From Curtobacterium sp. PhB115 (GTDB taxonomy: Bacteria > Actinomycetota > Actinomycetes > Actinomycetales > Microbacteriaceae): 64,000 nucleotides of DNA. The position numbers were made by a program, and so were the translations under genes. The notes below the pieces were generated by a model. It was not told where the DNA came from. It made no database searches and saw only the letters and a list, made by a program, of their open reading frames with translations. The stretch covers positions 844,241 to 908,240 of the forward strand of contig NZ_RJKR01000005.1 in the NCBI RefSeq assembly GCF_003752025.1, read 5' to 3'. Below are positions 51,928-59,745 of this stretch, piece by piece; position 1 is the stretch's first letter, and the number at the start of each line of letters is the position of its first letter.

Positions 51928-51970
51928 GTGGGTTTCAGGAACCATAAGCCCGAAACCCACACAAACGCAA
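51928..51970 (-). promoter_or_regulatory. fru promoter with overlapping FruR operator
   Basis: On the minus strand TTGCGT (51965-51970), 17-bp spacer and TTATGG (51942-51947) form a promoter. A perfect 9-bp inverted repeat, GTGGGTTTC at 51928-51936 and GAAACCCAC at 51952-51960, 15 bp apart, brackets the -10. Repressor bound here would block RNA polymerase. Confidence 0.7.
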
Positions 51971-52024
51971 CACTTCCGCAGCGGAACCAACACGTGCGAA
52001 GGTGCTCCCCCGTCGAGGCGCCCC

Positions 52025-52064
52025 GCCCCCGGGGGCATGACGGCGCCCCGGTCCGCGCGGGGCG
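52025..52064 (-). terminator. GC hairpins after the sugar ABC operon
   Basis: GCCCCCGGGGGC (52025-52036) and CGCCCCG (52044-52050) / CGGGGCG (52058-52064) lie 24-63 bp past the last permease stop. Together they fit a minus-strand terminator. Confidence 0.45.
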
Positions 52065-52087
52065 GGCCGGGGCGTTCGGGTCGGCGG

Positions 52088-52975
52088 TCAGCCCTTGACG
52101 GCCCCTGCCGTCATGCCGCTGACGAGTCGGCGCTGCACGATCAGGAAGAAGACCACGACGGGGATCGAGAACAGCACGCTCGCCGCCATCAGCCCACCGA
52201 AGTCCGTGCCCTTGTTCGTCGAGAACCCGGCGAGCCACACCGGCAGCGTGTACATCCCCTGGTCCTTGAGCATCACGTACGCGATCAGGTAGTCGTTCCA
52301 CGCCGCGATGAACGCGAAGACGCTCGTGGCGATGACCCCGGGCATCACGAGCGGGAAGAGCACGCTCCACAGGATCCGGAAGGTGCCGGCTCCGTCGACC
52401 TTCGCTGCCTCTTCGATCTCGACGGGCACGGCCACGAAGAACCCGCGCATCACCCAGATCGAGAACGGCAGCACGCTCGCGACGTACGCCAGGATCAGCC
52501 CGACGTAGCTGTTGAGCAGACCGAGGGTCTGGAACGACAGGAACAGCGGGATGAGCAGTGCCCCGGACGGGATCATCTGCACGAACAGGATGCCGACCAG
52601 GATCGCCCGCCGCCCGCGGAACCGGAACCGCGACAGCGCCGCGGACGCCAGGAACCCGACCACGATCGACAGCAGCACCGCGGCCACCACGACGATCGTG
52701 GAGTTCCGCAGGTAGACCAGGAAGCCCTCTTGCGTCAGTGCCCTGGTGAAGTTGTCGAACGTCGGGTGCAGCGGCGCCCAGATCGGGGTCATCGTGGTGA
52801 CCTCGTCCGCCGGCTTGAAGGCGGTGTTCACCATCCAGTAGATCGGGAACACCCACACCAGGCAGAACACGACGGCGATGGTGTTCGCCAGCACGCGCGG
52901 CTTGCGCTTCCGCGATCGCGCGGGCACGGGGGCCGGCGCGACGCCCGCACCGGGTGCTGCGTTCGAGACGGTCAC
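52088..52975 (-). CDS. Carbohydrate ABC transporter permease (MalG type)
   Basis: The 295-residue protein has six membrane helices and the EAA loop EIEEAAKVDGAGTFRILWSVLFPL that contacts the ATPase. The PIYWMVNTAFK segment after TM1 and the short C-terminus are typical of MalG/CUT1 permeases. GTG at 52975 overlaps the partner permease by 4 bp. The operon has no ATPase gene, so a shared MsmK/UgpC-type ATPase elsewhere must power it. Confidence 0.93.
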   Translation of the reverse strand: MTVSNAAPGAGVAPAPVPARSRKRKPRVLANTIAVVFCLVWVFPIYWMVNTAFKPADEVTTMTPIWAPLHPTFDNFTRALTQEGFLVYLRNSTIVVVAAVLLSIVVGFLASAALSRFRFRGRRAILVGILFVQMIPSGALLIPLFLSFQTLGLLNSYVGLILAYVASVLPFSIWVMRGFFVAVPVEIEEAAKVDGAGTFRILWSVLFPLVMPGVIATSVFAFIAAWNDYLIAYVMLKDQGMYTLPVWLAGFSTNKGTDFGGLMAASVLFSIPVVVFFLIVQRRLVSGMTAGAVKG

Positions 52976-54027
52976 AGGTCCTCCTCACCGCTGCGGACGA
53001 GCCGGCGGATGTAGTAGCTGGTGAGCACCCCGAGGATCGCCGTCGAGATGACCGCGATCGCCGCACCCTGGCCGTAGGCGTTCGAGACGAACGACTTGAC
53101 GAAGGTCCAGATGCCGAGCGTCAGGGTGGCCTCCTCCGGACCACCACGGGTGAGCAGCCAGATCTGGTTGAAGACGTTGAAGTCCCAGATCACCGACAGG
53201 ATCGACACCAGGAGCAGCGTCGGCGCCAGGGCCGGCAGCGTGATCGCCCGGTACATCGTCCACGTCGAGGCGCCGTCGAGCGCCCCGGCCTCGTAGTACT
53301 CCGGTGCGATCTGCGACTGCGCCGCGTACAGGGTCAGGGCGACGAACGGCACGGCCTGCCAGATCACGAGCGTGAGCACGATCGTGTACGCCTGCCCCGG
53401 GTGCGACGCCCAGTTGTCCTGGGTGTGGTCGCCGAACACCCGCAGCTGCGTGATGAGCCAGTTGAGCACACCGTAGAACGGCTGGAAGAGCCACTGCCAG
53501 ACGAGGCTCGACGCCACGTTCGGCATCGCCCAGGCCAGCACGAGCACGACGCTGACGATCGTGCGCATGGCCACGCCGAGCCGGGTGAGCAGCTGGGCGA
53601 CGCCCATCCCGATGACGATCGTGCCGAGCACCATCGCGCCGGTGACGAGCACGGTGCGCAGGATGACGGGCCAGAACGACGCGTCGGTCAGGACGTTCGT
53701 GTAGTTCGTCAGTCCGGCGAACCCGGCCTGACCGGTGAAGATCGCCCGGAGCCCGTAGTCCTGGAACGAGATGACGACGAGTCGGACGAGCGGGTAGACG
53801 ACCAGGGCGAGCAGCAGGAGCGCCGCCGGGGCCAGCAGGACGAGCGGTGCCCGCGACCCCGTGGCCGAGCGGCGACGGCCGCCGCGACCGCCCGCGTCTG
53901 GCCGCCCCGTGGTCCCGCCCGGTCCGGGTCCGGCCGAGCGTCCGCGACGGAGACGGCCGGCCCCACGCCCGCCGGTGACCGGCTCGGACTGCTCCGAACC
54001 GGTCACCTGCTCTGCAGTGGCGGTCAT
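52972..54027 (-). CDS. Carbohydrate ABC transporter permease (MalF type)
   Basis: The 351-residue protein has a ~60-residue basic, Gly/Arg-rich cytoplasmic N-terminus, six helices and the EAA loop (YYEAGALDGASTWTMYRAITLPAL). It pairs with the MalG-type permease to form the translocation channel. ATG 54027 lies 3 bp past the binding-protein stop. Confidence 0.93.
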   Translation of the reverse strand: MTATAEQVTGSEQSEPVTGGRGAGRLRRGRSAGPGPGGTTGRPDAGGRGGRRRSATGSRAPLVLLAPAALLLLALVVYPLVRLVVISFQDYGLRAIFTGQAGFAGLTNYTNVLTDASFWPVILRTVLVTGAMVLGTIVIGMGVAQLLTRLGVAMRTIVSVVLVLAWAMPNVASSLVWQWLFQPFYGVLNWLITQLRVFGDHTQDNWASHPGQAYTIVLTLVIWQAVPFVALTLYAAQSQIAPEYYEAGALDGASTWTMYRAITLPALAPTLLLVSILSVIWDFNVFNQIWLLTRGGPEEATLTLGIWTFVKSFVSNAYGQGAAIAVISTAILGVLTSYYIRRLVRSGEEDL

Positions 54028-54030
54028 CGA

Positions 54031-55356
54031 CTACGGCTGCGCGTTCAGCGCGGTCGTGAGGTGCTTCGAGAAGCCCTCGGCCGCCTGCTCCGGCGACTTC
54101 CGGCCGGTCGCGACGTCGGCGAACATCGACTGGAACGAGGCGTCACCCTCGATGGTCGCCCACCCCGGGGTCGCCGGGGTCGGTCGGCTGGTGCCAGCTG
54201 CCTCGAAGTACGGCTTGTGCAGGGTGTCCACGTCGCCGGCGACGGCGTCGAGCAGCTCGGTGGAGTTCGGCTCCCACCCGTCCACGCCGAAGACCTGCTT
54301 CTGCTGGAACTCCTTCGAGGTCAGGATCTTCAGGTAGTACAGCGCGAGTTCCTGGTTGGCGGCCTTCGCCGGGATCCCGAGGTCGGAGCCGCCGAGGAAC
54401 ACCGGCTGCGTCCCGCCGTCGGTCTGCGAGGGCATCGGGAACGTCCCGATCTGGTCGGCCAGAGCGGGCTTCGCCGTGGTGATCGAGCCGATCTCCCACG
54501 CCGAGCCGAGGAACGCCGAGGTGTTGCCCTGCGCGAAGACGTCGCTCTGCGAGGGCTTGTCGGTGTTGATGTCCTGCGTCGAGGTGGCGGAGTAGTCGTT
54601 CTGGAACTCCTTCCACGCCGTCAGGCCCTTGACCGCGTCGGCGGAGTCGAGCGTGCCGGTCCACTTGCCGCCCTTGTCCGTGGCGATCTCGCCGCCGGCG
54701 TCCCAGACCCACTGCAGCCCGCCGTACCAGTACTGGCCGGGCATGTAGAAGGCGGAGAAGTCGCTCGCCGAGTTCGCGGCCTTGACCTTGTCGAGGTCCG
54801 CGGTGAGCTCGTCGTAGGTGGTCGGCACGTCGGTGACGCCGGCGTCCGCCCAGACCTTCTTGTTGTAGACGACGGCCCGGTTGCCCGCGAAGAGCGGTGC
54901 CCCGTAGAGCTTGTCGTCGACCGTGGCCGGCCCCTCGAGCCCGGTGAGCCAGGTCTGGCCGTCCTTGAGCTCGTCGCGGTACGGCGTGAGGTCCATGAGA
55001 CCACCCGCCGCCGCGTAGACCGGCACCTGCGTGTTGCCGAGGTCGACGACGTCGGGGGCGTCGTCCTGGGCGAGCGCCGTGGTGAGCTTGGTGGTGATCC
55101 CGTCCCACTGCTGGGTCTGGATCTTCACCTTCGCCCCGGTGTCCGCGGTGAACTGCTCCTGGGCTGCGTCGAGGACCTTGTCACTGAGGTCCCCGTTCAT
55201 CATCCAGACGGTGATGGTCTTGCCCTTGCCATCCGGTGTGCCGATGGACTTCGTGCCGCCGTCGGAAGCGCCGTTGCTTCCTGCGGAGCACCCGGTGAGG
55301 GCGAGCGCGCCTGCGAGGGCGAGCGCACCGAGTGCGGCGAAACGCGTGCGTGTCAC
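54031..55356 (-). CDS. Sugar-binding lipoprotein of an ABC importer
   Basis: The 441-residue protein has a lipoprotein signal (ALALAGALALTGCSAG, lipid Cys at about residue 22) and the type-1 extracellular solute-binding fold of CUT1 systems: ITVWMMNGDL, IQTQQWDGITTKLTTALA, PLFAGNRAVVYNKKVWADAG, and aromatic residues (WYGGLQWVWDAGG) suited to stacking on sugars. GTG 55356 follows GGGAGT. It is first of a three-gene operon whose promoter contains a TTGCG/CGCAA operator. Confidence 0.92.
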   Translation of the reverse strand: MTRTRFAALGALALAGALALTGCSAGSNGASDGGTKSIGTPDGKGKTITVWMMNGDLSDKVLDAAQEQFTADTGAKVKIQTQQWDGITTKLTTALAQDDAPDVVDLGNTQVPVYAAAGGLMDLTPYRDELKDGQTWLTGLEGPATVDDKLYGAPLFAGNRAVVYNKKVWADAGVTDVPTTYDELTADLDKVKAANSASDFSAFYMPGQYWYGGLQWVWDAGGEIATDKGGKWTGTLDSADAVKGLTAWKEFQNDYSATSTQDINTDKPSQSDVFAQGNTSAFLGSAWEIGSITTAKPALADQIGTFPMPSQTDGGTQPVFLGGSDLGIPAKAANQELALYYLKILTSKEFQQKQVFGVDGWEPNSTELLDAVAGDVDTLHKPYFEAAGTSRPTPATPGWATIEGDASFQSMFADVATGRKSPEQAAEGFSKHLTTALNAQP

Positions 55357-55391
55357 GTTGACTCCCTTTGTCCGACCTTTATGAAAGGACG

Positions 55392-55405
55392 TTGCGTATT
55401 CGCAA
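55392..55405 (-). promoter_or_regulatory. LacI-type operator overlapping the importer promoter
   Basis: TTGCG-TATT-CGCAA is a perfect inverted repeat 36 bp before the binding-protein start. On the minus strand its TTGCGA doubles as the -35, with CATAAA 16 bp on as -10. TTGCG half-sites are typical of LacI-family operators. No LacI gene is adjacent; the only one in the window is at 18800. Confidence 0.6.
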
Positions 55406-55576
55406 GTGAAGACCCTCGGAGCCGGGTTGTCAACCGTTGGATCGGTCCCTGTGGACAGGTTCGATCCGCATGTTTCCGGGGGATCACGGATGTCGAACAG
55501 AACATGCCGAATGCTTGACGAGCTGGTCATGACCAGGCATGATCTGCACCCCCGGTCGGCCGGTGGGGACGTGACG

Positions 55577-55634
55577 GCCTGGAGGCGCGGGGGGGGGGCG
55601 CCCCCCCCCCCCCCCCCCCCCCCCGCCTCCAGGC
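55577..55634 (-). terminator. Hairpin with poly-G/poly-C centre
   Basis: GCCTGGAGGC (55577-55586) pairs perfectly with 55625-55634. Between them are a run of 10 G (55589-55598), CG, and a run of 24 C (55601-55624). It lies 22 bp past the permease stop and probably terminates the MacAB-like operon. The rest of 55357-55655 is the importer promoter and no gene. Confidence 0.6.
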
Positions 55635-55655
55635 GGTCGCCACCACCACACGCCG

Positions 55656-56864
55656 TCAGACGGCCGCCAGGGCGGACGTCGGCGGGATCCGCGCCGCGCG
55701 TGCTGCCGGGTAGAGGCCGGACACGCCCCCGATGAACACCGTGGCACCGAGCCCTCCGGCGACGGCCCAGAGCGGGATCGCGACCGGCCATCCCTGTCCG
55801 AGCGCGTAGACCGTCGTCACCCCGACCCCGAGCGCGACGCCGGCCACGCCGCCGAGGAACGAGAGCAGGAGCGACTCCACCAGGAACTGGTCACGGATGT
55901 TCCGCCGCCTGGCGCCGAGCGCTCGACGGACCCCGACCTCGGCCCGCCGTTCGAGCACGGTGATCACCATCGTGTTCGCCACCCCGATGCCCCCGACCAG
56001 GAGCGCCACCCCGCCGATGCCGACGAGCAGCCCGGTGAACGAGTCGTCCGTCGCGTTCTTGGCGGCGAGCGCGTCGGAGGGCCTCGTGACCCCGACGTCC
56101 TGCGCTGCCCCCGGGCGGATCGCAGCCGCCAGCACATCGCGCGCCCGCTCCACGTGGTCCGGGTCGACCCGTGTGTAGACGGCGGTCGGGGCTCCGGTGA
56201 AGCCGAGCGTGCGGGCGAGGTCACGCGGGACGAACACCTGGTTGTCGAGGTCCTCCGCGAGCTGGATCGGCTCGAGGATCCCGACCACCTGCACCCACTG
56301 CGCACCGATCCAGACCCGGGTGTCCGGCCCGACGGCATCGATCCCGAGGGCCGTCGCGGCGTCGGCACCGAGGACGACCTGCGCCGGCGCTCCCGGTGCG
56401 TCGTCGATCCACCGTCCGGACGCCAGCGCCCCGCCGAGGACCGTCGGGACCTCGCCCCACGCGGCCAGCACGCCGATGCCCTTCGTCTCCGGCGCCGGGA
56501 CGTACCCGTTGCGGTAGACGGCGGCGTCCTCGATGGTCCCCACCGCCGCCGCGGCCTGGACGTCGTCCTGCCGGAGCACCGACTCCAGCGCCGTCTCCGG
56601 CAGCGGCGGCGTCTCGCCGAACCCCTGCGCCTGCGTCGCCGTGAGCACGTTGGTGCCGAGTGCGTCGAGGACCTGGTCGAGCTGCGCCTTGCTCGACGAC
56701 GAGATGCCGACGACCGCGATCATCGCCGCGATGCCGATGGCGATGCCGAGCGCGGAGAGCACCACGCGGGTCGGGCGGGTCCGGAGCCCGAACAGCCCGA
56801 GGCGGAGCAGGTCGGCGGGGGTGACCGCGGACCGGAGCCGACGCCGAGCACTGCCCGCGCTCAC
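55656..56864 (-). CDS. MacB/FtsX-type ABC transporter permease
   Basis: The 402-residue protein has the MacB layout: one N-terminal helix (VVLSALGIAIGIAAMIAVVGI), a ~230-residue external MacB_PCD domain, and three C-terminal helices of the FtsX domain (LLVGIGGVALLVGGIGVANTM, LGGVAGVALGVGVTTVYAL, final GLYPAARAARIPP). RRAEVGVRRALGARRRNI is the conserved cytoplasmic loop. Such permeases act by mechanotransmission on external substrates. GTG 56864 overlaps the ATPase stop by 4 bp. Confidence 0.93.
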   Translation of the reverse strand: MSAGSARRRLRSAVTPADLLRLGLFGLRTRPTRVVLSALGIAIGIAAMIAVVGISSSSKAQLDQVLDALGTNVLTATQAQGFGETPPLPETALESVLRQDDVQAAAAVGTIEDAAVYRNGYVPAPETKGIGVLAAWGEVPTVLGGALASGRWIDDAPGAPAQVVLGADAATALGIDAVGPDTRVWIGAQWVQVVGILEPIQLAEDLDNQVFVPRDLARTLGFTGAPTAVYTRVDPDHVERARDVLAAAIRPGAAQDVGVTRPSDALAAKNATDDSFTGLLVGIGGVALLVGGIGVANTMVITVLERRAEVGVRRALGARRRNIRDQFLVESLLLSFLGGVAGVALGVGVTTVYALGQGWPVAIPLWAVAGGLGATVFIGGVSGLYPAARAARIPPTSALAAV

Positions 56865-57643
56865 CGGGCACCCCGGATCGCGGCGGCGAGCGACGCGGCG
56901 TCGGCCGGCGCCGCGGCAGCAGCGCCGGCTCCGGCGGCGCCCGCGCGGCGAGCGCCGCCGGAGTCCGCCTCCACCCGTCCGTCGCGCATCCGCACCTGCC
57001 GGGGCAGCGACGCGGCGAGCTCGAGGTCGTGCGTGATGACGAGCACCGTGGTGCCGCCGCCGTTCAGCGCGCGCAGCAGGTCGAGGATCGCGCCCCCGGA
57101 CGCCGTGTCGAGCGCTCCGGTGGGTTCGTCGGCCAGCAGGATCGTCGGGTCCCCGACCAGGGCCCGGGCGATCGCGACGCGCTGCTTCTCACCACCGGAC
57201 AGCTGGTTCGGCCGGTGGTCGACGCGGTGGCTCAGGCCGACGCGGTCCAGGGCGTCGACCGCCCGCCGGTGCCGGTCCCGACGTCCGACCCCGGCGTAGA
57301 GCAGCCCGTCCGCGACGTTCTCCGCGGCGGTCGCACCGGCCTGCAGGTGGAAGTGCTGGAACACGAAGCCGATGTGGTCCGCGCGCAGCAGCGACAGGGC
57401 GTCGTCGGACATCGTGTCGACGTCGTTGCCGGCGATCGTCACGGTGCCGGACGTCGGCCGATCGAGGGTGCCGACGATGTTGAGCATCGTGGACTTGCCG
57501 GAACCGGAGGGCCCGACGACGGCGACGAGTTCCCCGCGGGCGACGTCGAGCGACACCCCGCGGAGCGCCCCGACGTCGCCGTAGGTCTTCCGGACGTCGC
57601 GGAGTGCCAGCGCTGCGCCGACCGGACGCGCCGTGCCCGTCAT
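56861..57643 (-). CDS. MacB/LolD-type ABC ATPase
   Basis: The 260-residue ATPase has every motif: Walker A GPSGSGKST, Q-loop VFQHFHL, signature LSGGEKQRV, Walker B ILLADEPTG and switch His in VITHD. The subfamily is MacB/LolD (type VII ABC). The last ~40 residues are an Ala-rich tail. It is coupled to adaptor and permease by 4-bp overlaps. Confidence 0.95.
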   Translation of the reverse strand: MTGTARPVGAALALRDVRKTYGDVGALRGVSLDVARGELVAVVGPSGSGKSTMLNIVGTLDRPTSGTVTIAGNDVDTMSDDALSLLRADHIGFVFQHFHLQAGATAAENVADGLLYAGVGRRDRHRRAVDALDRVGLSHRVDHRPNQLSGGEKQRVAIARALVGDPTILLADEPTGALDTASGGAILDLLRALNGGGTTVLVITHDLELAASLPRQVRMRDGRVEADSGGARRAGAAGAGAAAAAPADAASLAAAIRGAR

Positions 57644-58701
57644 GCCGGCACCACGACCTCGTCGCCCTCGGACACGTCCCCGGTGATCGCGACCCGACCG
57701 TCCGCGATGAACCCCGGCCTGACCGGGACCCGGTCGGTGGTGCCGTCCTTCCGCACCACGTCGACCGCGTACTCCCCGCCCGTCCCGGCGACGAGGGCCG
57801 ACACCGGGACGGAGAGCACGCCCTTCTCGGTCGAGCCCTTCGCATCGAGCTGCGCCGAGGCGGCGGTGGGGAGCTTCCGCGAGCCCGGGTCGAACGACAC
57901 CGAGACGTCGACCTTCCCGTCCGCGTCGTCGCCGGCACTCGGCTGCACGTCGGTGACCTCGCCGCGCATCGCTGCACCGGCACCGTTCACCCGGACGTCG
58001 ACCTTCGTCCCGACGGCAAGCCGCTCGGACTCGCGTTGCGACACGGTCGCCGTGACGATGCGCTTGGTGCTGGTGACCTGGAGCACGTCGCCGCCCTCAC
58101 CGCCCGAGGCTGCCTGCCCCAGCTTCCCGGTCACCGAGCCCACCCGGACGGCGCCGTCGACGAACGCGATGTCCGCCGCGGTGAGCACCCCGGTCTCCTT
58201 CTGTCCACGGTCGTGCTGCCACGCCTTGACGGCACGCTCGGTCCGCGGGCCGAACGTGTCGTCCACGGCGAGGTCGTAGCCGAGGGCCGCGAGGTTCGTG
58301 TTGAGCTGCTGCACGTCGGTCCCGTCGATGCCGCGCTCCAGGTCGCGCCAGAGCGGCACGGTCCCCCACATGGCACGGACGGCGCGCTCGTCGACCGCGT
58401 ACAGGATGCCGTCGCGCTCGATGACCTGCCCGGGCTCGGGCAACCAGGTGATCGTGCCGGGTGCCGCACCGGGGACACCGACCGTCGCCCCGTACCCGAG
58501 TGCGCCGGCGAATACCTTCGAGTCGGTCAGGTCGCCCTTCGTGATGGTCGTCGTGGGTCCGTGGTGGCGGACGGTGTCCGTGGCCGATGCCGACGGCGGT
58601 GCCTGGAGTCCGACGAGTGCCCAGGTGGCCCCACCCGCGACCAGCAGGGCGACGAGGCTCAAGGTCACGATGAACGCCGACTTGCGCGTGGTCGTGGTCA
58701 C
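57640..58701 (-). CDS. HlyD/MacA-like adaptor with peptidoglycan-binding domain
   Basis: The 353-residue protein has an N-terminal membrane anchor (FIVTLSLVALLVAGGATWAL), a lipoyl-like region split by a PG_binding_1 domain (DVQQLNTNLAALGYDLAVDDTFGPRTERAVKAWQ region, about residues 128-165), then a beta-barrel and MP domain (VSVPVSALVAGTGGEYAVDVV, GDVSEGDEVVVP). This is the Gram-positive form of MacA, in which the hairpin is replaced by a wall-binding module. GTG 58701 overlaps the lipoprotein gene. Confidence 0.9.
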   Translation of the reverse strand: MTTTTRKSAFIVTLSLVALLVAGGATWALVGLQAPPSASATDTVRHHGPTTTITKGDLTDSKVFAGALGYGATVGVPGAAPGTITWLPEPGQVIERDGILYAVDERAVRAMWGTVPLWRDLERGIDGTDVQQLNTNLAALGYDLAVDDTFGPRTERAVKAWQHDRGQKETGVLTAADIAFVDGAVRVGSVTGKLGQAASGGEGGDVLQVTSTKRIVTATVSQRESERLAVGTKVDVRVNGAGAAMRGEVTDVQPSAGDDADGKVDVSVSFDPGSRKLPTAASAQLDAKGSTEKGVLSVPVSALVAGTGGEYAVDVVRKDGTTDRVPVRPGFIADGRVAITGDVSEGDEVVVPA

Positions 58702-59192
58702 TTCTCCTCCGCCATCGAGCCCTTGCCGTACACCTTTTCACCGCACTGCTTCGACACCTCGTCGTACGCCTGCTCATCGTCCGGCCGGAAGTCCGCCACC
58801 GCGTCGGGGTCGTCGGGGTAGTCCTCGAAGCCGTTCGCTCGGATGCACTTCGCCAGCTCCTCGGCGTCCTCCGCTGCACCCTCGACCTGCTCCGCCGTCC
58901 CGGCACCCGCGCGTCCGCCGACCTTCTCGAGACAGGTCTTCATGTCGTCCTGGTACTGCGCCGGGTCGACGCCGTCGGGCACGGAGAACTGCATCCCGCT
59001 GCCACCGGCCGTCGGGTCGGCCATCTCGTACCCCTTGTCACGCATGCACTCGGCGAGCGAAGCCCCCTTCGCTTCGGCCCCGGCGGACCGGGACGCGGTC
59101 CCGTCCGGCGACCCGCCCGAACACCCGACCAGCAGCCCTGGCAGCAGCACGACGGCAGCCAGGACCGCGATGCCGGAGCGACGGGCGGTCAT
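58698..59192 (-). CDS. Cys-repeat lipoprotein 2 of the MacAB-like operon
   Basis: The 164-residue lipoprotein (lipid Cys24 in LLVGCSG) has an internal duplication. ECMRDKGYEM (Cys49) is followed by Cys87, and KCIRANGFEDYP (Cys116) by Cys150. Each half is thus C-[MI]-R-x-x-G-[FY] plus a second Cys 34-38 residues on, consistent with two disulfide-linked helical units outside the cell. It is a paralogue of the upstream lipoprotein. Function unknown; linkage implies it serves the exporter or its sensor. Confidence 0.85.
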   Translation of the reverse strand: MTARRSGIAVLAAVVLLPGLLVGCSGGSPDGTASRSAGAEAKGASLAECMRDKGYEMADPTAGGSGMQFSVPDGVDPAQYQDDMKTCLEKVGGRAGAGTAEQVEGAAEDAEELAKCIRANGFEDYPDDPDAVADFRPDDEQAYDEVSKQCGEKVYGKGSMAEEK

Positions 59193-59698
59193 CGGCCGAG
59201 CTCCTGCGTCTGGGTGTCCGGCGCGAACTCCTCGGTGCAGGACCGGAGCGCCTTCTCGAAGCCGGGTTCGCGGCCGCGCTCGTACCCGAGGGCGTCGAGC
59301 ATCCCCGGCTTCTGCTCGGGGAAGTCCGGGTAGCCGTTGTCGCGGATGCAGCTCGCGACCTTCGCGGTCTCGCGCGCCCACTTCTGCTGGTCGGCGTTGC
59401 TCGAGCCCTGCACGCCCGCCGCCTTCCGGCACGCCCTCATCGCCTTCTGGAAGGCGTCCTGGTCGGCGTCGGCGGGTGCCTGGACGGCACCCGACTCGAG
59501 CGCGGCATCGTCGGGGTCCTGGATGTCGAACCCGGCATCGCGCATGCACGCGCCGTACTTCGCGCCGACGCCGTTGGCCGTCTCGGCGACGGTGTCGGCC
59601 TCCGAGGGACCGGAGCAGGCTGTGAGCCCGAAGGAGAGGGAACAGGCGAGGACGACGGCCGCCAGGGCCGCCCGCCGGGATCGTGTGGTCTGTGTCAT
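59189..59698 (-). CDS. Cys-repeat lipoprotein 1 of the MacAB-like operon
   Basis: The 169-residue lipoprotein (lipid Cys28 in GLTACSG) has the same two-unit plan as its neighbour: ACMRDAGFDI (Cys51) with Cys90 and SCIRDNGYPDFP (Cys117) with Cys154. It is first gene of a five-gene operon in which every junction is a 4-bp overlap. The start codon lies 18-20 bases after a motif shared with the promoter of the neighbouring two-component system. Confidence 0.85.
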   Translation of the reverse strand: MTQTTRSRRAALAAVVLACSLSFGLTACSGPSEADTVAETANGVGAKYGACMRDAGFDIQDPDDAALESGAVQAPADADQDAFQKAMRACRKAAGVQGSSNADQQKWARETAKVASCIRDNGYPDFPEQKPGMLDALGYERGREPGFEKALRSCTEEFAPDTQTQELGR

Positions 59699-59717
59699 GT
59701 GACCAGCACAGCGGAAC

Positions 59718-59739
59718 CGGTGTTTCGCCCCTCGTACCG
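59718..59739 (-). promoter_or_regulatory. Shared box upstream of the lipoprotein/MacAB operon
   Basis: CGGTGTTTCGCCCC (plus strand, 59718-59731) followed by TCGTA and CCG. The same 14-mer followed by CGTAACCG is at 61728-61749. In both, the downstream ATG is about 20 bases beyond the box. A perfect GTTTCGCC/GGCGAAAC inverted repeat (59722-59729 with 59753-59760) extends into the kinase stop region. Likely the binding site of the adjacent OmpR-type regulator. Confidence 0.6.
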
Positions 59740-59745
59740 CCGGGG

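Noticed and set aside
50109..53066. 985-codon frame extending fruK upstream
   Set aside because: The part beyond 51122 is out-of-frame translation of fruR and the permease; FruK homology starts at 51122.
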